A DNA stretch of 64,000 nucleotides from Allium sativum (lineage: Eukaryota > Streptophyta > Magnoliopsida > Asparagales > Amaryllidaceae): NCBI GenBank assembly GCA_030737875.1, contig CM060922.1, positions 752,691,603 through 752,755,602 of the forward strand. Direction: 5' to 3'. Of this stretch, positions 33,550 to 44,918 are shown piece after piece (the first letter of the stretch is position 1; the number at the start of each line of letters is the position of its first letter). Made by a program: the position numbers and the translations under genes. The notes beneath the pieces are model-generated. The model saw only the letters and a list, made by a program, of their open reading frames with translations. It was not told the origin of the DNA and made no database searches.

Positions 33550-36500
33550 TGTGAAGACCCGTAACTTCCCCGTAAAGGAAAGCGACAGATAGTTCGAGAA
33601 CAAACCACAGCAGAACGCATATAGAAGAACATTTCATTGTATATTACAACAATGCATCAGATTACAAGAATATACAGAGTATGAAACAATATTACACAGA
33701 AATATCAGAGATTTAAATTACATTTAAATACATAGCAGCGGAAAATAATACAATACACAACTAGAATGAGATATACGGATACAAAGCTTTCCGGATATCG
33801 TTCCAGCTGTAAACCAGGATCCTGTGAATATAAATCTGCAAAACCAAAACTACTAGCTGCCCGTGTCAAAATAAGGGCACCCAGAGTTTAGGTTAAAACA
33901 ATAAACTCCAGGTCAGTCATGGGACTGGTGTGAGAACTAAAATAGTTATTAATCTTTATTTTAAATCATTAGGTAAATCAAGGGACCACGCCGTATAACA
34001 CGGAACGGGTTTCCTCCCAAGAATACCAGTGCATAAAACAAACAGCGCAATGCTAAATAAAGAAAAATGAAGCTGTTATAAGACCCAGGTCCCATCACAC
34101 AATGCAACGCAGTCGAGGATAGGGTTTTCCCTTATAACAGCCAAAGAATGCTTGATACGTTTAAAACAAATCATTTGATACTAATATAAGTGCATAGTGT
34201 ATAAAACACTTCAAATCATAAGTATCAATCATAGGCGGCATGAATGCCCCATACCACTATGTCGCCATATATAGGTTATACAATCAAAATCGCAAAGTCA
34301 CGTATTTGGAAATTGGATTTCCGTCTATGAACCGAGGCAAAAGATAGTCCTCAACCGATTCGAGACAATCTAGCCCATGTCTCCGGAACAGCCGCAACTG
34401 CCCCTTGGATCCTCAGGGCCGGTCCACACGGAGTGGATTATTATGCCTGAACAATACGTCTCCCCACCCTATGGGGTGTAAGTCTGGTCCGTCAGCCGAC
34501 CAGAATGCATTCGGCCGAAACCGATATAACCGAGGCGCCTCGCAACAGCAACAACCACATAAGTCAAACTCGTCAGGGCGTGTAAAACCACTGACGCCAC
34601 TTCTAGCTAGAAAGAAACGTATGCCCTCCCTGACGTCCGTCTCCCGTTTTTGGTTCATACCGGGTGTGAAACACGCGAGGTAAACGTTACACAAAGCTAC
34701 GCCACAAAGGCCGTGCTTTGATCATCACCACAAGACTTTGCTTTTCAACAGAAGCCTTGATCATTTGCATCTTAGCATGCCACACAGGCAAACCATCCTA
34801 TGCAACCGATATCAGTCACACAGAATGAAATCCGATGTCAGACACACAGCCCATTTACAAGTCCGTTCTGGGTCTGAACGAAACCGGAGGCACCTAGTAC
34901 CCCGCATATCCATCGATCTCCAAGTACGTCTGGACGATCACTAACTGTTTCCATCTTCTTGGGTGTACAGCCCAATCAAGATCATCAGTTATCACCCAAA
35001 CGACGTGAAGACCTCCGGTCTTCGACCATCGTCTTCATCTTCGACTTATCGTCGTATCAGTTATTCAGAATGGGATAAACCCGGCCTTTCCGAATAACTC
35101 GCGTATATATTATAAAAGTGTTACACAAACACAACATACGCCTCATTCCAATTCATTAGTCACTAACCGTAAATTAATCAAGAGAATAATTCCCCAAATA
35201 TTAACCCCGAAGGCCGAAACCAACATCAGATCAATATCCAGAAAACCATTCTGCTTAGCTAACCGACAGTTAGTTTCTAAATTTCACATTCATAGGGAAA
35301 GGTTCCCATTAATTTTATCCAAGATAAATCTCTTGAATTTATTCTTTATTCTATTTTTGAATCTCAATTCAAACTAGTCGGGGTTAGCGAACCTTACCGA
35401 AGTAATCATTTGTTTTAATTTCCCAATCCCAACCTATTCATCCCATGAAGTAAAACTGGTAATACTTCATATCTAACACCACAGTGTTATCGGTAAATTC
35501 AATTACCATTTCACGTTCAAATCTAATTAAAGATTTAACTATCGCCTGGAGCAAAACTGGTGATACTCCACTTTCGATCATTTCAATCTAATTAAAGATT
35601 CATTAAAACTCCACTTAGTTTTAATCTTCGGCTGGGTTAAAGAATCAGTGTCATTTAAAACACGGTTCACGATAAACCCAAAACCACATTCATTAATTAT
35701 CGGGTTAAAGAACAAGTGTTATTTAAAACACTGTTCACGATAAACCAAAAAATCAATATCGATTCAATTCCAATTAAATGTTATTTAATTGGTACACTTC
35801 ATTAAATCTAAATAAAAAGATTTAATCTTTTCTCAACTGGGTCCAAGAACAGTGTTAGTGAAGACACCATTCACGACAAACCCAAATCACATTCATTAAT
35901 TATCGGGTTAAAGAACAAGTGTTATTTAAAACACTGTTCACGATAAACCCAAAAATCAATATCAATTCAATTCCAATTAAATATTATTTAATTGGTACAC
36001 TTCATTAAATCTAAATAAAAAGATTTAATCTTTTCTCAACTGGGTTCAAGAACAGTGTTAGTGAAGACACCATTCACGACAAACCCAAATCACATTTGAT
36101 ATTCAATATAAGGCTCTGAATAGAAAATATATCGGCTTATATTCAATATCAAATTCTACGATTAACAAATGTCGTATTGGAAATAACGATATAGATATAT
36201 ATCTTTCAAATTTCCGTAACAACATCCGTATAATCACAAATTCCAACATCGAAATATTCCGAAGACAATTTCGATTCAAATCCACTCCAATGCAATCATT
36301 GGAAATTTTGGTTATTTTCAAAACCCTTTTCAAATTCAATTTATTTATTTAAAAATAAATAGAATTATAATTCTAGTTCAAAACTAGTTCATTTCGATAA
36401 AAATCTATTTTTATCTTTTCAAATAGGGAGTTTTTCATCACAAATCATTTCTTATGATTTTACACAAATTATTACTATTTTTAATAATTTTATCAAGGCC

Positions 36501-36879
36501 CGTACAGTCGATTTCCATCAATGGCCATCGAACTGCACTTACAGCGACCTTTTTCGAATTTGATTTGGACATAATTCCAAATCCAACCGTTAGATTTCAA
36601 ATTTCTAATATTCGTTAGAAAGCTCTTTTCGATACGAACCCAACGGTTCCGGTTTTAGGAGAATCCGACGGTCGGATCTCCCGTAATGTCCGTTTGAAAT
36701 AAATGGTCGAAATTCGCGAACTGCCGCGGCGCGGCGCGTTCTATTCAGGCCATTATATTATATATATAATATATATAATATATACTTCGTCGATTTCTAT
36801 TTAAAACGAATTATATAAATAGTTTTAAAATTCGTTTCAAAATCTATTTCAACTTCCATCTCAATTCAAAGCAAAATTG

Positions 36880-37345
36880 AATTCTTCTCTATAAATTCGT
36901 TTTAAAATTCATTTCTATTCAATTCAAATTTCAATTCAATTCATTTCGAAATCACTTTCAATTCAATTCCCTTTGAATTCGTTTTCAATTCAATTCATTT
37001 TGAATTCGTTTTCAATTCAATTCATTTCGAAATGACTTTCAATTCAATTCACTTTGAATTCGTTTTCAATTCAATTCATTTTGAATTCGTTTTCAATTCA
37101 ATTCATTTTGAATTCGTTTTCAATTCAATTCATTTTGAATTCGTTTTCAATTCAATTCATTTCGAAATGACTTTCAATTCAATTCACTTTGAATTCGTTT
37201 TCAATTCAATTCATTTTGAATTCGTTTTCAATTCAATTCATTTCGAAATCGTTTTCAATTCAATTCATTTCGAAATCGTTTTCAATTCAATTCAATTCGA
37301 AATCGTTTTCAATTCAATTCAATTCGAAATCGTTTTTAAAATCGA
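36880..37345. repeat. 27-bp tandem array in F (ttttcaattcaattcattttgaattcg)
   Basis: Units of 27 bp keep a reading frame open for 116 codons (37032-37382) with the repeating peptide FNSIHFEFV. It is a repeat artefact. The equivalent place in E (57000-57570) holds a related but differently expanded array. Confidence 0.9.
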
Positions 37346-38399
37346 TATAAATATCGTTCACGTCAAAATGACGTCAATCTAATCAACACGGCTTCATATA
37401 TTCCTTTATTTTCAAATATTCTATTTCAAATATTTCTTTTTCAAAACTGGAATGAGGCCCAATCAATTACCATATAAAATTAATTATATGGATTTTCATA
37501 CAACACATGTATATAATAGCATTGAAAATAATCAACCATCAACCAAAGTGCACTACACTGTATAAGCATCAAATATAGATATTCAACGCTTATAACAGCC
37601 TGTCAATCAATCGATCGACATATTTAATCAATCAGGATGAGTGAACTTCAAATTTCATCCTAACACCCGTGTGGGGTTTCAAACAATCAAACACATATTT
37701 TATTTGTGCAGTTAGGCGATGTGTAAAATTTATCGACCCAATCAACGTCATTCAAATAGGTGTACATAAACAAACCGTCTGGTTTGTAAATGAATATTTA
37801 TTTATTCACATTCACGTTAAAAATTATATTTTTAACGATAACACATTTTATTTTAACATATGAATTTCTATTCAGTTCATTCTTTAAATAAAATGCTATT
37901 TTTATTTTTCTAACTTATTTTAGAAAATTTCGGCGGCATAACGGCACGATACTAGAAACGGGACAAGGCCTAGCCTTATCCCCGGTCTAGTGAAGGCCCA
38001 CGCCATTCACACATCAATCAAATTCACTTTCGTTATGCAAACCACAAAATTTGGAGTAAGGGTCTAACCTAGCCTTACTCCTTCGCCTTATAACGGCGCA
38101 CGTCTAATCCTAACCAATTTATCGATTCGATTTTTTTTTCACACCTCAAACCACATTCAAACCAATATCACAGTCAATAGCCAAACAGCCAAACAGCCAA
38201 ACAAACAAGTCCATGGTCTGTGGACGATTGTGTCGGGTGCTACTAAACACCGTCTGCATCCTAGTATATATATATAACTAGAAAAGTAAATTGAAAGGTG
38301 AGAAATTCTCACATATAGCTATCCTAGCTCCTTGGCACTTCATTTGCAGAAGTCTTCGTCGTTCCCGCCTTTTAGTCACCTTCGTTGTCCGCTTTCACT

Positions 38400-38830
38400 A
38401 CATATGTAAAAATCGAATTTTTACTTCGCTATTTCATATATAAAAATCGAATTTCTATTTCAAAGTTCAACATATAAAAATCATATTTTTATTTCAAAGT
38501 TCAATCTATAAAAATCGAATTTTTATTTCAAAGTTCAATATATAAAAATCGAATTTTTAGTTCAAAGTTCAATATATAAAAATCGAATTTTTAGTTCGAA
38601 GTTCAATATATAAAAATCGAATTTTCATTCGAAGTTCAACATATAAAAATCATATTTTTAATTCGATGTTCAATATATAAAAATCATATTTTTAATTCGA
38701 AGTTCAATATATAAAAATCATATTTTTAATTCGAAGTTCAATATATGAAAATCATATTTTTCTTTCGAAGTTCAATATATGAAAATCATATTTTTCTTTC
38801 GACAATATAAAAAGATTTCGCCTTTCTATA
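38400..38830. repeat. About 34-bp tandem array in F (ataaaaatcgaatttttat...)
   Basis: At least ten units each contain 'aaaatcgaattttta' or 'aaaatcatattttta', a near-perfect dyad, and 'tcgaagttcaatat'. It degenerates towards 39200. E has only scattered remnants of it (58480-58860). Confidence 0.85.
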
Positions 38831-39269
38831 ATATAAAAATTATATTTTTCTATCTATAAAAACATTCCTTCTTCATATAATTCAAAAATCTTATCTTTTC
38901 CATCATAAAAATCTCACCTTTATAATTATAAAAATCTCGCCTTTTATATTCTAAAAATCAAATTTTTATTCTTGCAAAAACCATGCTTATATAAATCCTA
39001 TTCATTTTGAAAATCACGTTTTTAAATCAATGCTCTTTATATAAAAGTCATGTTTTTAAGCTAAAACTATTTCGTATAAAAGTAATATTTTTACAATGCT
39101 AATTTATTTTTAAAACCATATTTTTACCTTAAAAAAAATATAAAAGATTATATTTTTCTACTTTACCACATAAATAAAATTCAGTTTATATATTAAAAAA
39201 AAATCATTTTATATATTAAATAAAATCAGTTTATAAAATAAATAAAATAAAAAAAATTAGAAAAACTTA

Positions 39270-39612
39270 CAGGGGGGTTTCTGCGCTGTCTGCGTCGACT
39301 GGGGGGGGTGTCAGGTGGTCGCGGGTAAGTGAGGGAGGAGGGGGAGGTCAGTCAGAGGCGGAGGGTGGCGCGGAGGGGGGGGGCCTGGAGGTGGTGCGAT
39401 TTACGAGAAGGGGCGATGGAATCGCCGCGCGATTTTCAGGGAGAGAGAGGGAGCGAGAGAAGAGGGAAGGAGGGGCTGAGGTCGGAGGGCGCGTTCGTCG
39501 ACGAGGTGGTGGAGGCGACGACGTCGGTCGGGGCAGGGTTGGCGGCGCGATGTCCTAGGTTTTTTTTTTTTTTTTCCCTGAAATAATTTTAATCGGGGGG
39601 GGGGGGGGCCTG
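39270..39612 (-). promoter_or_regulatory. GC-rich leader of F with long G and T runs
   Basis: It sits at the position equivalent to the leaders of B and C. The plus strand is strongly G-rich: runs at 39302-39308 and about 39376-39384 and 14 G at 39595-39608, next to a run of about 16 T at 39560-39575. The transcribed (minus) strand is C/T-rich, like a plant 5' leader. An 85-codon plus-strand ORF here is antisense to the element and is not credited. Confidence 0.45.
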
Positions 39613-40569
39613 GGTTAAAAAGGGGGAGATTAATTTTTTTTTTATTAATTTATTAATTTAATTATTTTATTTTAATTCAAAAAGTCAACTTTTTCAAACG
39701 ACCTCTAAACGAGGTCCACCGCCTGTCGTCCCTAGCGTTTCACCCCCATTCCGAACACAATGGGATATGTATCGTAAGCTGATTCGGCTGTTACAATCAG
39801 TTTTCGTTAAATTTACATTTAAATCATTATATTGAATTTTAAACGTACATTTCAAATTACCGGGGTCACATACTAACTCTAAAAATTCTCAAAAAATATT
39901 TTCTAGCTTCGTATTGACGATACGGTCCTAACAAAACTAATTTCGTCGAATTCTGAGACCGTTTGAAAAATGGCCAATTTCCAGTCGATTAAAATCAAGT
40001 GAAACTGGTCAAACGCGTTTTCCTTTGCCACGCTTACATATTGATTCGAAAAATTATGAAATTTGGAATCTAGCAATAATTTAACATCCCGGACCCAACA
40101 AAACTGGTTTCGTCGAAATCCGAGGTCGTTTGCAAAATGTCCATTTTTAAGGGCTATATATTATATAAAATATATATAAATTCCACAGCGACTATTCTGA
40201 ATTTTCAACTGGACATATCTTATCATTTATAAAGTGAAATCTCAGTTTGTTAACTTCGTTGGAAAGATATTCACTATTAGATTCCATTATTTTTGGTTTC
40301 ACTAAAATCCGGATTGTTTTGCACCCGGTACATTCAATTGAAGTTTGAAATCGAATTATCGAACTACCGCGCCATTTTCAATTCTATTTATAATTATATA
40401 TAATTATTTATATTCTAACGACGACGCGTATAAATATATTCGTTCGAATTATATTCAAAATAAATTTCTCGTCGATTTTATTTAAAATAATTCATTTTAA
40501 ATAATCAAAATTCGCTAAAATTGCCAAAATAAAATTTTCAAACTGGCTCGCATTTTACGGGTTGTTACA

Positions 40570-40574
40570 TACGG
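40570..40574. repeat. Right target duplication of solo LTR F (tacgg)
   Basis: Pairs with 33545-33549. C's LTR sequence (tctggtatttc) resumes directly after it. Confidence 0.93.
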
Positions 40575-41241
40575 TCTGGTATTTCTTATGGTATTTGACA
40601 CGCCATATAACAACGATAAATATCGTCCAACCACACATAATCACAACAGATTATATATATATATATATCACTTTATATATCACAGTATATAAATCACAGT
40701 AAATTAACTGTTGAGGAATCCAGTTGGATTCCTCCAACCTGTTTCCCTACATCCACAGATGTTAGACAGTATAACAACATCGATTATACTTTGATATGAG
40801 TTATTCTGATAGCAGAATCACATATAAACACTTAACAGTTTATATATATATACACATAGATATATATATATAATTTCTACTAACTGACTAGCAGTTCAAG
40901 CAAACAGTCAACACACAGTCAAACAGACAATATTTAACAGTCCTAAGAATACACTATAAAAATAGAACTGTACAGAGTTGGTGAGTTTTACTCACATTTG
41001 GACGATCATCGTCAATGACGATAACCATCGCTTGATTCAGACAATTTATTTTTCTATAAATTGTGACGGACTCCAATTGACTCGCGGTTAGTTTCATTGT
41101 GGAGTGCTCGTCCATACGATCCCAGCGGATCTTGTTTCGTTGAATTTCGACATCGTATGGTAAAGTTATGATCTAAACAAGTTAATGCTATTTTAAAGAA
41201 AATAAAGTAAATTAAACTTCCTTTAATCTAAAATTTGGGCT

Positions 41242-41571
41242 TCACCTTTCTTCCTTCCAAGGCCCATTACCAACAAAACCCACCCGTAATATCCTTTCTT
41301 CCCAAATCAATAACAGCCCGTCCTCCTTTTGTAACAATGGCCATTGACCAAACTTTGACCCCACGGTTCTCCTTCTACAGACCACCATCACCCCAACGAA
41401 AATCACCATTCGACTTCTCCTCATCACCTCTCTCTTCTCCAACCATTCAAACACAACTCGGTGATCCCACTGGAACCCGTCGACAGCTCCATTGCGTGGA
41501 CTGTAGCAAATGGATCGACTCGTTTTTGCGTCGAGTTCCCCAAATAAACCACACGAGCTTCCTAACTTCAC
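41242..41571 (-). other. Short ORF in the leader of C's 3' LTR
   Basis: There are 109 codons, about 270 bp downstream of the predicted start site. The same ORF in the 5' LTR (49597-49268) differs at three residues, all non-synonymous among three substitutions, which does not suggest protein constraint. The antisense 117-codon ORF (41235-41588) is also open in both copies. No domain is recognised. GC content is raised here as in the leaders of B, F and G. Confidence 0.25.
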
Positions 41572-41864
41572 TAGAAACCCGAATATGAACTCAAAATCGA
41601 GGATTGGCGCCAGTATAACCCAAGATCGCGAACCCTAGATCTTCGCTGTGTACTAAGAACTTCCAGTAAATGACCTCGCACCAAATTCTGTGCATACTAT
41701 CTTGGAGCTCTCACTTATGCGAATTTAATGAATCCAAAGCCGTCTGATTTCATCGAGTTTTGAGTTCGATTTAATTTCTTGAAGATTATAGTTTTGTGGC
41801 GGCCTCGTTTTGACTTTGCAGAAGATAAATGAAAACATGTTTAGGTCTTAAGGCTTGGAGATTT

Positions 41865-41873
41865 CTATTTATA
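41865..41873 (-). promoter_or_regulatory. TATA box of C's 3' LTR
   Basis: TATAAATAG on the minus strand, a consensus plant TATA box, 1.07 kb from the LTR start. The same box is at 49891-49899 in the 5' LTR and, as TATAAATAAGG, at 63873-63883 in G. Confidence 0.65.
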
Positions 41874-42947
41874 AGCAAATGAAGAAAGATATTTTGGTAG
41901 ATATTTTATTATAATATTCAATTATAATCAAATGTTATTTGTACTTATCTTCTAAAAATTCCTGTGACCACATAGGATACCCAAAAATCACTAAAACTGA
42001 CATATAACTAGAGTTCGACATTACGGTCCCAACGAAACTGGTTTCGTCGAATTCCGACTCCGTATGCTCACACAGCGTATTTTTAACCATCTAAATACTG
42101 ACTGTTTTTCACTCTAAAAATCCGTACGGTCACACAGTGACTCTAAAAATCACGAAACTTGGAATCTAACAACTATTTGACATTGCGGATCCAACAAAAC
42201 TGGTTTCGTCGAATTCCGACTTCGTTTGCAAAAGTGGCTATTTTTCAAAGCTCTAAATAGCCTATTTAAATATATAAATATATTTAAATATAATTAAATT
42301 TAATATTTAAAATTAAATATTATCCTATATATTCACAGTGGCATACCATACAGCTCCAGAATATTCTTGTATGTATTTACAACTCGATATTACATCGTCA
42401 GAGTTATATCTACGCTCGATTTCTATTTACATCCTTATTAAAAATATAATTAAATCGTTATGGTCAGGGCACTGCATTTCTGATAATTTTATTTGGACGT
42501 AACTCAAAATCTACACGACGAAATCCCGATATTTCTCTTCCCCTAGAAAGATATACTCCACCAGCTCCACACGTTTCTTGTTTCACAGAAATCCGATTTA
42601 AAACGAACCCTGTATACTCACTTGAAGTTTAAATCGCCAAATAGCGAACTACTGCGTCGTTACGCGCTCTATTTAAGTATATTATAATTCTACGTTCAAA
42701 CTGACGTTGACTGAATATATTCGTCAATATAATTCAACTCTAAGCTGAATTAAATCTCGGGGATGACCCCGTCTATATTATATCGTCAATTCACTATTTT
42801 TGGTTATTCCTGAATTAAATATATTATTTAATTATTTAAATTAAATAAATCACTTATTTAAATTAAACGACGATTAAATTCCCTAATTACCATATATATA
42901 ATTAAATTAATTAATTATAATACCTCTGCCAAATGCGGGTCATTACA

Positions 42948-44918
42948 TTCTTTCCCACTTATAAAAATTTCGTCCTCGAAATTGTTAAGTTAGAGGACGA
43001 CCCTATATATTGGAACTCCTAAGATTTGTTTACCCCTTATTTCTGATTTCAACTGAACCAACTAATATCGATTAAATATTAATTCCTCCCGACTAACTAA
43101 AAATTTCAAAAAACCCTGAAAATTTTCTAACACTTTATAATTTCAGAAAATTTCGCCATAACCTCCTTTGTATAGCCCTATCGGTAAAACCACAACTCGC
43201 CTCTCTAGGCCATCTCCAACCCAAAAGAAAATTGAACTATTTCCCAGCTTATGCTTATTTGGATTAAAACAGATGTTGTGTAAAACATCGTTACGACAAC
43301 CCAAATACTATATACAACTAACTCTTATCCAACCTTGATCTTCGAGCCTGAAATCCTACTATTTATTTGTTAATAATGAAACCAATCAAGTTGGGGTATA
43401 ACTACCTCTCAGACCTTGACTGAATAACATTTATAACGTCAAAACAGATAAGACTGCCTACTCAAATAATCAATACCATGCACTAATTATTCACTTTTAA
43501 ACATGTATACTCTTTCTCTTTTTAAGTTCGTTTCCTTATCGACTTCTCTATATATACTGATATATAGAATTCCACTTATCAGATTTTCTTGAAAATATTC
43601 TAACTCCTTAAATTTCCAGAAAAATTCGCCATAACCTTCTTTGTACCGGAAGCATTGGGATATTTCACATAGCCTCCCATGGCCATCGCCAATCCCAAAA
43701 GAAAAAGAAAAGCCAAGCGGCTAGCCGATACGGCTCATAAATCTCATGCTTATATCGAATATAAACTTGTACCTTTTGTCGGGCATATTAACCTTATCTC
43801 TTTCACCTGTTATCAATCCAACATATACCCAAGGTCATCTCAACCAATTTCCAATCTGTTTTTATCCACAAATCCAACCATTCGCTTATATCCAAGTCGA
43901 ATATCATTTCAACTCGAGTTTCTTCTCGATTTCCAACTCTTAACTTGGTTACCAAATTACACTCCAAATTCGAATCTCCCAAATCTAATTTGTCTCGATA
44001 TTATTCAAATTCAATTTCAGTTACCGCTTAACTGATTTCAACCCCATTCCAATTTGCTTTTACAAATTCCTATTTAATTTGTCTTAACTTAAACAATCAA
44101 ATTCTGGGAGTTTTAAACAGCTTCGTTATCCTCAAAAACCAAACCTTCCTTTTTAGGATTCAAATCAACTTGCTTTTCTAAACAATTTCAAAAACAATTT
44201 CTTTGGTAGTAATCCGTCACTTACCACTCGAAGATGAACACTGATGATGCTGCAGTCATCATCAGAGTTTATTTTCCAGCAAATAAAATGAGTTCAATAC
44301 TATATCACCTTTCAAACCCAATTTCAAACGTTTTCACCTTGAAACACATTTCAAATACCATTCACAAATGTTTAAGCCAATTTAAAATCTCCAAGGATTT
44401 TAAAATTCTCTTATACTAAATCCAATCCCATTTACAACACTTTTCCAACATTCCATAGTTGTAACTTCCATTTTGATTTAAATTCCAATTTTGATTTATC
44501 AGGTTCCATATATTACACTTATGTGAACTCTGACTGGTTACTTACAACCATTTTTCTTTATAATCTTACTTGATTATAGTATCAACCAATATATCTAATA
44601 TATTATAATTCCTCTATATCAAAATATACTCTGGGTAAACTTATTTTAATTTACCCTCTTTGCAAAACATATCGTGTCGACCCATCGTATTCGAGTGTTT
44701 GCAAACTCCTACCGATACAGTGGATCAAACCGATCGATCAGAACCCATTAACAACTCAACCAATGAATCCCCACAATATAAAACTATTTTTATATCAAAT
44801 AACAAATACATTCACTCGTATATATACACTCAAACTCAATCTAGGGTATTACTAACTCTATCTCTACCGAGTCACGCCACAGAGCCAAGTAATTCTTAAC
44901 TTAAGCTCTGATACCAAC
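42948..44918 (-). other. Non-coding core of element C
   Basis: Next to the 3' LTR it reads (minus strand) 'ttcgaggacgaaatttttataagtgggaaagaa', a pol-end relic followed by the polypurine tract. The conserved 3' motif occurs at 43147-43172 and again at 43621-43645. A 'caatcaagttggggtataactacctctcagacc' block at about 43385 is also present inside the LTRs (31767; 46865). No protein domain is found; short ORFs at 43679-44035 and 44660-44899 lie on the wrong strand and resemble nothing. Confidence 0.8.
44905..44916 (-). other. Primer-binding site of element C (initiator tRNA-Met)
   Basis: TGGTATCAGAGC on the minus strand, two bases from the LTR end at 44919. Confidence 0.93.

Larger units (their letters stand above)
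33550..40569 (-). mobile_element. Element F: 7,020-bp solo LTR
   Basis: Plus-strand ends are tgtgaagacccgtaac... and ...acgggttgttaca, inverted relative to each other (TGTAACAACCCGTAAA on the element strand). There is no primer site, polypurine tract or coding domain, and it has a perfect tacgg duplication. A full element would carry two such LTRs, so this is the product of LTR-LTR recombination. It is homologous over long stretches to B's LTR (the '5'-end' region 34200-35250 versus 6000-7020) and to E. The orientation is set by the shared modules. Confidence 0.93.
29830..42947 (-). mobile_element. 3' LTR of element C, containing solo LTR F
   Basis: Plus-strand ends are tgtaacgacccgg... and ...gcgggtcattaca. 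It is colinear with 44919-50977 except for F (33550-40569 plus one target copy). From the element start (right): U3 motifs at 42186-42226 and 42023-42063, TATA 41865-41873, leader ORF region, third motif copy 41115-41159, microsatellites, minisatellite tract 31900-33200, stem-loops 31181-31199 and 30245-30258, and ttttccgctg near 30101. Confidence 0.92.

Noticed and set aside
37032..37382. 116-codon ORF with repeated FNSIHFEFV
   Set aside because: Created by a 27-bp tandem repeat whose length is a multiple of three.
39329..39586. 85-codon Gly/Arg-rich ORF
   Set aside because: Falls in a low-complexity G-rich leader, on the strand opposite to the element.
41235..41588. 117-codon plus-strand ORF, also at 49261-49614, resembling a Ser/Pro-rich protein
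   Set aside because: Both strands are open here and the copies are just the two LTRs of one element; no domain and no independent conservation.
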